From positions 1 to 5,148 of the forward strand of contig JAFAIY010000468.1 in assembly GCA_019236485.1 (NCBI GenBank): DNA of 5,148 bases. Direction: 5' to 3'. Position 1 is the first letter of the stretch. Each line of letters begins with the position of its first letter. Positions 1 to 4,918 of this stretch are shown here, piece after piece. The DNA comes from Comamonas sp. GTDB taxonomy: Bacteria > Pseudomonadota > Gammaproteobacteria > Burkholderiales > Burkholderiaceae_C. Both the position numbers and the translations under genes were made by a program. The notes below the pieces were generated by a model. That model saw nothing but the letters and a program-made list of their open reading frames with translations. It ran no database searches and was not told where the DNA came from.

Positions 1-130
1 ACGCGCGGCCGCCAAGGCTGCAAAGAACTGGGCCGAGGCCGACCGCATCCGCAAGGAACTGCTGGAGCAGGGCATTGTGCTCAAGGACTCCGCCACGGGC
101 ACGAGCTGGGAAGCTGCGGCCAAGGGTTGA
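1..130 (+). CDS. cysS: Cysteinyl-tRNA synthetase, C-terminal end (partial)
   Basis: The first base is a third codon position. From base 2 the frame is open for 42 codons to a TGA at 128-130. The translated tail contains [20 protein letters not shown] followed by [10 protein letters not shown]. This matches the end of bacterial CysS, where a helix of the form 'W..AD.IR..L...GI.L.D...GT.W' closes the C-terminal anticodon-recognition region. CysS is a cytosolic class I synthetase that charges tRNA-Cys; its catalytic domain and zinc site lie upstream, outside the window. The short Ala/Lys/Gly tail after the conserved Trp is unremarkable. The next gene starts 51 bases downstream on the same strand with no obvious terminator between, so read-through into the glycosylase gene is possible. 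Identification rests on the tail only, but the pattern is distinctive. Confidence 0.88.
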   Translation, partial: RAAAKAAKNWAEADRIRKELLEQGIVLKDSATGTSWEAAAKG

Positions 131-169
131 AGGCTTTATGCAGAGTCTCATCAACCATGCGTGCCATGT

Positions 170-175
170 GAGGAG
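170..175 (+). promoter_or_regulatory. Shine-Dalgarno deciding the glycosylase start
   Basis: GAGGAG sits 6 bases before the ATG at 182. The frame also opens at a GTG at 161, but that codon has no Shine-Dalgarno and would add seven residues (MPCEESC) encoded partly by the ribosome-binding site itself. The start at 182 is therefore preferred. Confidence 0.8.
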
Positions 176-181
176 TCGTGC

Positions 182-1018
182 ATGAGTGCGGCCAAGCATC
201 TGGACACCATGGAGTTTGAACAGCTGCCGCTGGTGGCTGATCTGCCCGTGCCCGTCGGGCCCGAGGCGCCGCTGCCGGTAGCGCCTCTGGGTGCCACGGC
301 GGAGGCTGCGTCTGCGGCCGGCAAGCCTGCGGCGGCCGCCAAGGCCGCTGCAGCCTCCAAGGCTGCGGCACCCAAGATCAGCCTGGCGCTGCCCGAAGGC
401 GTGCCCGCCTATTGGGCCGAGGCCTGCCGCCAGCTCATGCGCCGCGACCGCGTGCTCAAGCGCCTGATTCCGCAGCTCAGCAGCCAGGCGCTGTTGCCGC
501 GCGGCCGGGGCGAGGCCTTTGCGACGCTGGCTCGTTCCATCATCGGTCAGCAGATTTCGGTCAAGTCGGCCAAGACGCTGTGGAACAAGTTTGCCAAGCT
601 GCCCGCCGAGATGAAACCCGAGTTGGTGCTCAAGCTCAAGGTCGACGATATGCGCGCGGCTGGCCTGTCGGCGCGCAAGGTGGACTATCTGGTCGATCTG
701 GCGCTGCACTTCACCGAGAACCGTCTGCGCATGGATGAATGGGCAGAGCTGAGCGACGACATCATCATCGCCGAGCTCATGGCCATTCGCGGCCTGAGCC
801 GCTGGACGGCCGAGAATTTCCTGATCTACTACCTGGCACGGCCCAATGTGCTGCCGCTCGATGATGCCGGTTTGATTCAGGGCATCTCTCTCAATTATTT
901 TTCGGGTGATCCTGTCAGTCGCAGCGATGCCCGTGAGGTTGCCGAGGCTTGGAAACCGTGGTGCACGGTTGCAACTTGGTATATTTGGCGCTCGCTCGAG
1001 GCGCAGCCTGTGGCTTGA
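182..1018 (+). CDS. DNA-3-methyladenine glycosylase, AlkA-like (HhH-GPD superfamily)
   Basis: This predicted 278-residue monofunctional base-excision-repair glycosylase removes alkylated purines (3-methyladenine type) from DNA by cleaving the N-glycosidic bond. The HhH-GPD fold occupies about residues 75-275. A conserved FATLARSIIGQQIS segment lies at 113-126. The helix-hairpin-helix is about 199-213 and includes RGLSRWTAENF, with Trp208 at the position of E. coli AlkA Trp218. The segment LPLDDAGLIQ follows; Asp228 lies 20 residues after that Trp, exactly the AlkA Trp218-Asp238 spacing, so Asp228 is the likely catalytic acid. The closing segment AEAWKPW (254-260) also resembles AlkA. Residues 1-70 are not part of the fold, and 40-65 are Ala-rich with several Lys, probably a disordered basic tether. 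No Cys cluster for an iron-sulfur centre is visible. Only 60 bases separate it from accA, with no terminator seen, so co-transcription is likely. Substrate range is inferred; it could be a broader AlkA-type enzyme. Confidence 0.88.
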   Translation: MSAAKHLDTMEFEQLPLVADLPVPVGPEAPLPVAPLGATAEAASAAGKPAAAAKAAAASKAAAPKISLALPEGVPAYWAEACRQLMRRDRVLKRLIPQLSSQALLPRGRGEAFATLARSIIGQQISVKSAKTLWNKFAKLPAEMKPELVLKLKVDDMRAAGLSARKVDYLVDLALHFTENRLRMDEWAELSDDIIIAELMAIRGLSRWTAENFLIYYLARPNVLPLDDAGLIQGISLNYFSGDPVSRSDAREVAEAWKPWCTVATWYIWRSLEAQPVA

Positions 1019-1065
1019 TGACATCTGTCCACTGGCCGATTGCAGGGATTGCAACAGGCTGGCAC

Positions 1066-1071
1066 AAGGAG
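1066..1071 (+). promoter_or_regulatory. Shine-Dalgarno deciding the TTG start of accA
   Basis: AAGGAG lies 7 bases before the TTG at 1079. An in-frame TTG at 1040 has no such site and would add 13 residues that do not resemble AccA. No ATG or GTG is available near the conserved N-terminus. Confidence 0.8.
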
Positions 1072-1078
1072 AATTACG

Positions 1079-2056
1079 TTGGCGAAAAAGAACTTTCTGG
1101 ATTTCGAGCAGCCTATTGCCGAACTTGAATCCAAAATCGAAGAACTGCGCTATGTGCAGACCGAAAGCGCAGTCGATATCTCGGAAGAGATCGAACAGCT
1201 CAGCAAGAAGAGCCTGCAGCTGACCAAGGACATCTACAGCGATCTGACCCCCTGGCAGATCACCAAGATCGCGCGCCACATCGAGCGCCCCTATACGCTG
1301 GACTATGTGCGCGAATGCTTTACCGACTTTGTCGAGATGCATGGCGATCGCCACTTCGCGGACGACCAGTCCATAGTCGGCGGTCTGGCGCGCTTCAACG
1401 GTCAGCCCTGCATGCTGATCGGTCACCAGAAGGGCCGTGATACCAAGGAGCGCACGCTGCGCAACTTCGGCATGACGCGTCCCGAAGGCTATCGCAAGGC
1501 CTTGCGCCTGATGAAGACGGCCGAGAAGTTCAAGCTGCCCGTGTTCACCTTTGTGGACACGCCCGGCGCCTTCCCCGGCATCGATGCCGAGGAGCGCGGC
1601 CAGTCCGAAGCCATCGGTCGCAACATCTATGAGATGGCCCAGCTGCAGACCCCCATCATCACCACCATCATCGGTGAAGGCGGCTCGGGCGGCGCGCTGG
1701 CGATTGCCGTGGCGGACCAGGTGCTGATGCTGCAGTACTCCGTGTACTCCGTGATCAGCCCCGAGGGCTGCGCGTCGATTCTGTGGAAGACCGGCGAAAA
1801 GGCCCAGGAAGCCGCGGATGCCATGGGTATCACGGCCCACCGCCTCAAGGCCCTGGGTCTGGTGGACAAGATCGTCAACGAACCCGTGGGCGGCGCGCAC
1901 CGCGATCCCAAGCAGATGGGGGCCTTCCTCAAGCGTGCGCTGGGCGATGCCTACCGTCAGCTGGCCGATCTCAAGCCTAAGGAGCTGCAGGATCGCCGCT
2001 ACGAGCGCATCCAGAGCTACGGCAAGTTCGCCGACACCAAGGCGGACAATCGCTAA
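1079..2056 (+). CDS. accA: Acetyl-CoA carboxylase carboxyltransferase subunit alpha
   Basis: The 325-residue product (E. coli AccA is about 319) forms, with AccD, the cytosolic carboxyltransferase that moves the carboxyl group from biotin on AccB to acetyl-CoA. This gives malonyl-CoA, the first committed step of fatty acid synthesis. The N-terminal helical segment begins [17 protein letters not shown], typical of the family. The crotonase-like fold carries [10 protein letters not shown] (115-124), [17 protein letters not shown] (129-145), [20 protein letters not shown] (160-179), the glycine-rich [10 protein letters not shown] (199-208) whose backbone is expected to form the oxyanion hole and CoA site, and [15 protein letters not shown] (223-237). 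No key segment is missing. The AccD zinc ribbon is on a different subunit and is not expected here; accD, accB and accC are not in the window. The start is TTG, chosen for its spacing to AAGGAG and for homology. A terminator-like hairpin follows 28 bases after the stop. Confidence 0.97.
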   Translation: MAKKNFLDFEQPIAELESKIEELRYVQTESAVDISEEIEQLSKKSLQLTKDIYSDLTPWQITKIARHIERPYTLDYVRECFTDFVEMHGDRHFADDQSIVGGLARFNGQPCMLIGHQKGRDTKERTLRNFGMTRPEGYRKALRLMKTAEKFKLPVFTFVDTPGAFPGIDAEERGQSEAIGRNIYEMAQLQTPIITTIIGEGGSGGALAIAVADQVLMLQYSVYSVISPEGCASILWKTGEKAQEAADAMGITAHRLKALGLVDKIVNEPVGGAHRDPKQMGAFLKRALGDAYRQLADLKPKELQDRRYERIQSYGKFADTKADNR

Positions 2057-2084
2057 TCAGCTGGCTTGCCCGCTGTTTGCGCAC

Positions 2085-2115
2085 AATGGCTCCTGCGGGA
2101 GCCATTTGTGTTTGT
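2085..2115 (+). terminator. Probable intrinsic terminator after accA
   Basis: AATGGCTCC (2085-2093) pairs perfectly with GGAGCCATT (2098-2106) around a TGCG loop, giving a 9-bp GC-containing stem. A T-rich but interrupted run, TTGTGTTTGT, follows. Its position 28 bases after the accA stop fits transcript ending. The imperfect T-tract suggests incomplete termination. Confidence 0.6.
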
Positions 2116-2129
2116 GGCGCGGTGCTGGA

Positions 2130-2149
2130 GATTGAGGTGAGTCTCAATC
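2130..2149 (+). repeat. Small inverted repeat in the accA-tilS gap
   Basis: GATTGAG (2130-2136) is complementary to CTCAATC (2143-2149) with a 6-base loop. There is no T-tract after it, so it is not an obvious terminator. It could be an operator-like site or a secondary transcript hairpin; function unknown. Confidence 0.35.
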
Positions 2150-2182
2150 CCAATGGGCATCTGTGTTAAGTGCTATTGATTT

Positions 2183-2191
2183 TGGTATTTT
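2183..2191 (+). promoter_or_regulatory. Weak candidate extended -10 promoter for tilS
   Basis: TGG followed by TATTTT gives an extended -10 pattern in the AT-rich patch before tilS. The expected start site is near 2198, just before the GGAG at 2201-2204. No convincing -35 hexamer lies 16-18 bases upstream, so this is tentative. Confidence 0.25.
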
Positions 2192-2214
2192 GAAACTTGC
2201 GGAGTAGATCTGAA

Positions 2215-3231
2215 ATGCAAGTCCTGCCCAGAGCCGGTCTGACGAATGCCTCGGGAGCTGCTTCGGCACAGCTGGTGGACCGGGCGGTTGCGGCTTTCGA
2301 TCCACCGCTGCCGTTGGCCGTGGCATTCAGCGGCGGCGCCGATTCATCGGCGCTGCTGCTGGCCTGCCATGCACGCTGGCCCGGGCAGGTGCGGGCCATT
2401 CATGTGCACCATGGCCTGCAGGCGGCGGCGGACGGCTTTCAGAAGCATTGCGAGCAGCTATGTGCGCGGCATGGCATCCCGCTCCGGGTCAGCGCTATCG
2501 ATGCGCGCCATGAGCCGGGGCAGAGTCCCGAAGATGCTGCGCGCCAGGGTCGTTACCGGGCCTTGGTTCAGGCGGCGCAGGAGGAGTTTGCGGGTGCCGA
2601 CGGCGTGGCTCTGGAAGCGGTGCGCTCTCTGGCGCTGGCCCAGCATGCCGACGACCAGGTGGAAACCTTGCTGCTGGCCCTGTCGCGCGGCGCCGGCGTA
2701 GCAGGCCTGGCGGCCATGCCCGAGCACTGGCAGCGTGCGGGGCTGGAATGGTTCAGGCCTTTGTTGCGCGTGCCGGGTCGGGCACTCAGGGACTGGCTTG
2801 GTCAGCATGGCCTGGACTGGGTGGAGGACCCTACCAACACGGACCAGGGCTATACGCGCAACCGCATCCGCGCGCAGTTGCTGCCGGTTCTGGAGCAGGT
2901 CTTTCCACAATTTCGCACTACTTTTGCGCGCAGCAGCGCGCATTGTGCCCAGGCGGCGGAACTGCTGGACGGGCTGGCGCTGTCTGACCTGCAAGCCGTT
3001 GGCATGCCGCCGCGCATCAAGGATCTGCAGGCGCTGACCCAGGTGCGCCTGAGCAATGTTCTGCGCCATTGGCTGCGCAGCGCGCATGGCACCACTCCCA
3101 GCGCGGCGCAGCTGGAGCAGCTCGTGGCGCAGATCGGCGTTTGCACTACGCGAGGGCACCGTATCCATATCAAGGTGGGGCGCGGGTTTGTGCAGCGTCG
3201 GGGGGCAATCCTCGATTGGTACAATTCCTAG
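2215..3231 (+). CDS. tilS: tRNA(Ile)-lysidine synthetase
   Basis: The 338-residue enzyme converts the wobble cytidine (C34) of tRNA-Ile(CAU) to lysidine using ATP and lysine. This switches the tRNA from Met to Ile identity so that AUA is read correctly, and it is essential in most bacteria. The N-terminal PP-loop ATPase domain (about 32-215) shows LPLAVAFSGGADSSALL with the nucleotide-binding SGGADS at 39-44, HVHHGLQ (63-69), AQHADDQVETLLLALSRGAG (142-161) and WVEDPTN (202-208) followed by RNRIR (215-219). The C-terminal part (about 220-338) corresponds to the tRNA-binding region. The protein is shorter than E. coli TilS (about 432 residues) and appears to lack the last C-terminal domain. ATG 2215 is preferred over an in-frame TTG at 2197, because GGAG at 2201-2204 precedes it by 10 bases and the extra residues look non-conserved. 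lysC starts 93 bases after the stop. Lysine is the substrate here and an end product downstream of LysC, but a regulatory link is only speculation. Confidence 0.95.
   Translation: MQVLPRAGLTNASGAASAQLVDRAVAAFDPPLPLAVAFSGGADSSALLLACHARWPGQVRAIHVHHGLQAAADGFQKHCEQLCARHGIPLRVSAIDARHEPGQSPEDAARQGRYRALVQAAQEEFAGADGVALEAVRSLALAQHADDQVETLLLALSRGAGVAGLAAMPEHWQRAGLEWFRPLLRVPGRALRDWLGQHGLDWVEDPTNTDQGYTRNRIRAQLLPVLEQVFPQFRTTFARSSAHCAQAAELLDGLALSDLQAVGMPPRIKDLQALTQVRLSNVLRHWLRSAHGTTPSAAQLEQLVAQIGVCTTRGHRIHIKVGRGFVQRRGAILDWYNS
3217..3225 (+). promoter_or_regulatory. Candidate extended -10 promoter for lysC inside the end of tilS
   Basis: TGG followed by TACAAT (3220-3225) forms an extended -10 element just before the tilS stop codon. 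It is the same hexamer as in the tRNA-Ser and rRNA promoters below. The expected start near 3232 would give a leader of about 93 bases for lysC. No good -35 hexamer is visible and the site lies in coding sequence, so confidence is moderate to low. Confidence 0.35.
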
Positions 3232-3278
3232 GTTTTGGTCTTTCTATTTGCACGAAAACCGCCGGCGCGCCAAAACCT
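3230..3278 (+). repeat. Inverted repeat in the tilS-lysC leader with alternative pairing partners
   Basis: AGGTTTTGG (3230-3238), which begins inside the tilS stop codon, is perfectly complementary to CCAAAACCT (3270-3278) across a 31-base loop. Within the loop a second AAAACC (3255-3260) could pair instead with GGTTTT (3231-3236). Between the two AAAACC copies lies the GC-rich palindromic segment GCCGGCGCGCC. It may end the tilS transcript inefficiently (TTTGTG follows) or shape the lysC 5' leader. Confidence 0.45.
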
Positions 3279-3292
3279 TTGTGACCTGCGCC

Positions 3293-3311
3293 GTGACTGC
3301 TGTTTCGTCAC
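3293..3311 (+). repeat. Small hairpin just upstream of the lysC start
   Basis: GTGAC (3293-3297) pairs with GTCAC (3307-3311) around a 9-base loop. A second GTGAC at 3281-3285 could compete for the same 3' arm. The hairpin ends 13 bases before the lysC ATG, where a Shine-Dalgarno would normally lie. Confidence 0.4.
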
Positions 3312-3324
3312 CCTTTAGTATCCA

Positions 3325-4590
3325 ATGGCACTGATCGTTCATAAATACGGCGGCACCTCGATGGGCTCGACAGAGCGCATCCGCAACGTTGCCAAGCGCG
3401 TGGCCAAGTGGGCTCGGGCAGGTCACCAGTTGGTGGTCGTGCCCAGCGCCATGAGTGGCGAAACCAACCGTTTGCTGGGTCTGGCCAGCGAACTGGCTCC
3501 CAGTCACGCCAAGACCTCGTACTACCGTGAGCTCGACATGCTGGCTTCCACCGGCGAGCAGGCATCGTCCGCGTTGCTGGCCATCGCGCTGCAGGCTGAA
3601 GGCATGGAGTCCGTCAGCTATGCGGGTTGGCAGGTGCCCGTGCGCACCGACAGCAGCTACACCAAGGCGCGTATCGAGTCCATCGACGACAAGCGCGTGC
3701 GCGCCGATCTCGATGCGGGTCGGGTGGTGATCGTGACGGGTTTCCAGGGCATCGACCCCGAAGGCAATATCACCACGCTGGGGCGTGGCGGCTCCGATAC
3801 CTCGGCCGTGGCCGTGGCGGCAGCGCTCAAGGCTGCCGAATGCCTGATCTATACCGATGTGGATGGTGTCTACACCACCGACCCGCGTGTGGTGCCGGCC
3901 GCCAAGCGCCTGAACACCGTGAGCTTCGAAGAGATGCTGGAGATGGCGAGCCTGGGCTCCAAGGTGCTGCAGATCCGCTCGGTGGAATTCGCTGGCAAGT
4001 ACAAGGTGCCCATGCGCGTGCTCTCCAGCTTCACGCCCTGGGACATCGATCTGGAAGAAGAAGCCAAGTCCGGCACGCTGATTACTTTTGAGGAAGACGA
4101 AAAAATGGAAAAGGCCGTCGTATCCGGCATCGCTTTCAACCGAGGCGAAGCCAAGATCTCTGTGCTCGGCGTGCCCGACACCCCCGGTATCGCTGCCGGC
4201 ATCCTGGGTCCCGTGGCCGATGCCAACATCGAAGTCGATGTGATCATCCAGAACATCTCCAAGGACGGCAAGACCGACTTCAGCTTCACCGTGAGCCAGG
4301 GCGACTACCAGCGCGCGGTCGAGCTGCTGCGCGAAAAGGTCGCTCCTTCCCTGGGTGCCTCTGAAGTGGTGGGTAATCCCAATATCGCCAAGGTCAGCAT
4401 CGTCGGCATCGGCATGCGCAGCCATGTGGGCGTGGCCTCCACCATGTTCCGTGCTCTGAGCAAGGAAGGCGTGAACATCCAGATGATCTCCACTTCCGAA
4501 ATCAAGACCTCGGTGGTCATCGACGAGAAGTACCTGGAGTTGGCTGTGCGCTCCCTGCACACGGCCTTCGGTTTGGACAAGAGCGAATAA
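3325..4590 (+). CDS. lysC: Aspartate kinase (lysine/threonine pathway entry enzyme)
   Basis: The 421-residue enzyme phosphorylates L-aspartate with ATP to give beta-aspartyl phosphate, the first step towards lysine, diaminopimelate, threonine and methionine. The amino-acid kinase domain (about 1-245) shows KYGGTSM (7-13), GETNRLLGLA (45-54), TGFQGIDPEGNITTLGRGGS (138-157) with DTSA after it, and TDVDGVYTTDPR (177-188). Two ACT domains follow, about 266-340 and 350-421; QNIS at 309-312 and ISTSEIKTSVVI at 388-399 are typical effector-binding segments. The length equals Corynebacterium glutamicum LysC (421), and Ser312 aligns with its feedback-sensitivity residue Ser301, so concerted Lys+Thr inhibition is a reasonable inference. 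The start is forced: an in-frame TAG at 3316-3318 lies 6 bases upstream of the ATG, and the next Met (residue 13) would remove the KYGG motif. No Shine-Dalgarno precedes the ATG. No lysine-riboswitch architecture fits the short leader. No clear terminator lies before tRNA-Ser. An internal start may make a second, ACT-only product. Confidence 0.97.
   Translation: MALIVHKYGGTSMGSTERIRNVAKRVAKWARAGHQLVVVPSAMSGETNRLLGLASELAPSHAKTSYYRELDMLASTGEQASSALLAIALQAEGMESVSYAGWQVPVRTDSSYTKARIESIDDKRVRADLDAGRVVIVTGFQGIDPEGNITTLGRGGSDTSAVAVAAALKAAECLIYTDVDGVYTTDPRVVPAAKRLNTVSFEEMLEMASLGSKVLQIRSVEFAGKYKVPMRVLSSFTPWDIDLEEEAKSGTLITFEEDEKMEKAVVSGIAFNRGEAKISVLGVPDTPGIAAGILGPVADANIEVDVIIQNISKDGKTDFSFTVSQGDYQRAVELLREKVAPSLGASEVVGNPNIAKVSIVGIGMRSHVGVASTMFRALSKEGVNIQMISTSEIKTSVVIDEKYLELAVRSLHTAFGLDKSE
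4091..4590 (+). other. Candidate internal ribosome-binding site and start for a LysC beta subunit
   Basis: Within lysC, AGGAAG at 4091-4096 (also readable as GAGGA at 4090-4094) lies 8-10 bases before an in-frame ATG at 4105, which is Met261. Starting there gives a 161-residue product that begins MEKAVVSGIA and consists of the two ACT domains only. In Corynebacterium glutamicum and Bacillus subtilis, aspartate kinase genes make a beta subunit from an in-frame internal start. From memory the corynebacterial beta begins at the equivalent 'EEAVLTGVA' segment (Val250 of 421). The site and homologous position are seen here; that it is used is inferred. Confidence 0.5.
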
Positions 4591-4615
4591 TTTTCGCGAC
4601 TTTTCCAAAACGAGC

Positions 4616-4633
4616 AAAAAAGCTGTTTACAAT
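4616..4633 (+). promoter_or_regulatory. Promoter -10 region of tRNA-Ser
   Basis: TACAAT at 4628-4633 is followed by an expected start near 4640, five bases before the tRNA. An A6 tract (4616-4621) and CTGT (4623-4626) precede it. No good -35 hexamer is seen; the best candidate is the T-rich TTTTCC near 4601-4606. The 54 bases between lysC and the tRNA show no terminator, so lysC read-through may also supply the tRNA. Confidence 0.55.
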
Positions 4634-4644
4634 AGCGTCATTCC

Positions 4645-4737
4645 GGAAACGTGACCGAGTGGCCGAAGGTGCTCCCCTGCTAAGGGAGTATGGGGTGTAG
4701 AGCCTCATCGAGGGTTCGAATCCCTCCGTTTCCGCCA
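4645..4737 (+). tRNA. tRNA-Ser, anticodon GCU
   Basis: The gene is 93 bases with an encoded CCA (4735-4737) and discriminator G (4734). The acceptor GGAAACG (4645-4651) pairs perfectly with CGTTTCC (4727-4733). The D stem is ACC (4654-4656) with GGT (4668-4670). The anticodon stem is CTCCC (4672-4676) with GGGAG (4684-4688), and the loop CTGCTAA puts GCT at 4679-4681. The long class II variable arm has TGGGG (4691-4695) pairing with CCTCA (4703-4707), including one G.U. The T arm is GAGGG-TTCGAAT-CCCTC (4710-4726). The anticodon arm is the same as I recall for E. coli tRNA-Ser(GCU). It reads AGC and AGU codons. Confidence 0.97.
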
Positions 4738-4741
4738 AATC

Positions 4742-4771
4742 AAAGAAAAAGCTTCTTGGCTTTTTCTTTTT
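4742..4771 (+). terminator. Intrinsic terminator of tRNA-Ser
   Basis: AAAGAAAAAGC (4742-4752) pairs with GCTTTTTCTTT (4759-4769), an 11-bp perfect stem around a TTCTTG loop. It starts 4 bases after the CCA end. The 3' arm merges into the T-run through 4771. The stem is AT-rich for a terminator in this GC-rich genome, but position and form fit. Confidence 0.7.
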
Positions 4772-4800
4772 GTTTGAATCCTTTGGGTTCAAACAAAAAG
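4766..4800 (+). repeat. Strong inverted repeat overlapping the tRNA terminator
   Basis: CTTTTTGTTTGAA (4766-4778) is the exact reverse complement of TTCAAACAAAAAG (4788-4800). The inner bases can extend it by one G.U and two G-C pairs to a TTT loop, giving a 16-bp stem. It shares 4766-4769 with the terminator 3' arm, so both cannot form fully in the same RNA. No T-tract follows. A smaller hairpin, AAAGTT-GAAA-AACTTT (4797-4812), overlaps its 3' arm in turn. Confidence 0.7.
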
Positions 4801-4810
4801 TTGAAAAACT
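4786..4810 (+). promoter_or_regulatory. Probable A-rich UP element of the rRNA promoter
   Basis: The segment directly upstream of the proposed -35 is A-rich, with A5 tracts at 4795-4799 and 4804-4808. That is where rRNA promoters usually carry a binding site for the C-terminal domains of the RNA polymerase alpha subunits. It coincides with the 3' arms of the two hairpins described at 4766-4812, so the DNA may serve as promoter element as well as encode RNA structure. Confidence 0.45.
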
Positions 4811-4841
4811 TTGATGAGCGCAGAAAAAACTGTGCTACAAT
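4811..4841 (+). promoter_or_regulatory. rRNA operon promoter
   Basis: TTGATG (4811-4816) serves as a possible -35. TACAAT (4836-4841) is the -10, with TG at 4833-4834 making it extended. The 19-base spacer is longer than the ideal 17, which the extended -10 may offset; it contains an A6 tract at 4824-4829. The expected start is near 4848, giving a leader of about 235 bases before mature 16S. No second promoter of equal quality is visible between here and 16S. Confidence 0.65.
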
Positions 4842-4905
4842 AGAAGGCTTCGCTGATCGCAGCAAGCAACAAGATTCAAGACTGGTGTTGGCCGGGTTTG
4901 GGTCG

Positions 4906-4918
4906 GGATCCTTAAAAA
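4906..4918 (+). promoter_or_regulatory. BoxA-like antitermination site in the rRNA leader
   Basis: GGATCCTTAAAAA matches the E. coli rrn boxA TGCTCTTTAACAA at 9 of 13 positions and sits upstream of a boxC-like GCGTGGGC (4933-4940) at about the E. coli distance. BoxA in nascent rRNA recruits NusB/NusE-type antitermination factors. The match is degenerate, so the call relies partly on context. Confidence 0.5.

Noticed and set aside
157..171. Mini upstream frame MRAM ending at the glycosylase Shine-Dalgarno
   Set aside because: Four codons with no ribosome site of its own; probably chance.
2458..3168. A 236-codon minus-strand frame opposite tilS
   Set aside because: Same antisense shadow effect; Arg/Gln-rich translation, no family resemblance, and tilS on the other strand is certain.
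3293..3321. GTGACT, 17 bases, TAGTAT as a lysC promoter
   Set aside because: The hexamers and spacing look fair, but the start would fall near 3328, inside the start codon region and too late to include the ATG in the transcript.
3232..3324. Lysine riboswitch before lysC
   Set aside because: The gap is 93 bases, much shorter than the lysine riboswitch, and its conserved core is not seen.
3248..3334. Short frame overlapping the lysC start as a leader peptide
   Set aside because: From TTG 3248 it encodes 28 residues with one Lys and a few Thr, no run of regulatory codons and no Shine-Dalgarno, so classical attenuation is unsupported.
3244..4617. A 457-codon open frame on the minus strand opposite lysC
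   Set aside because: It covers lysC almost exactly, its translation is His/Asp/Gly-rich with no recognisable domain, and long antisense frames are expected opposite GC-rich codon-biased genes.
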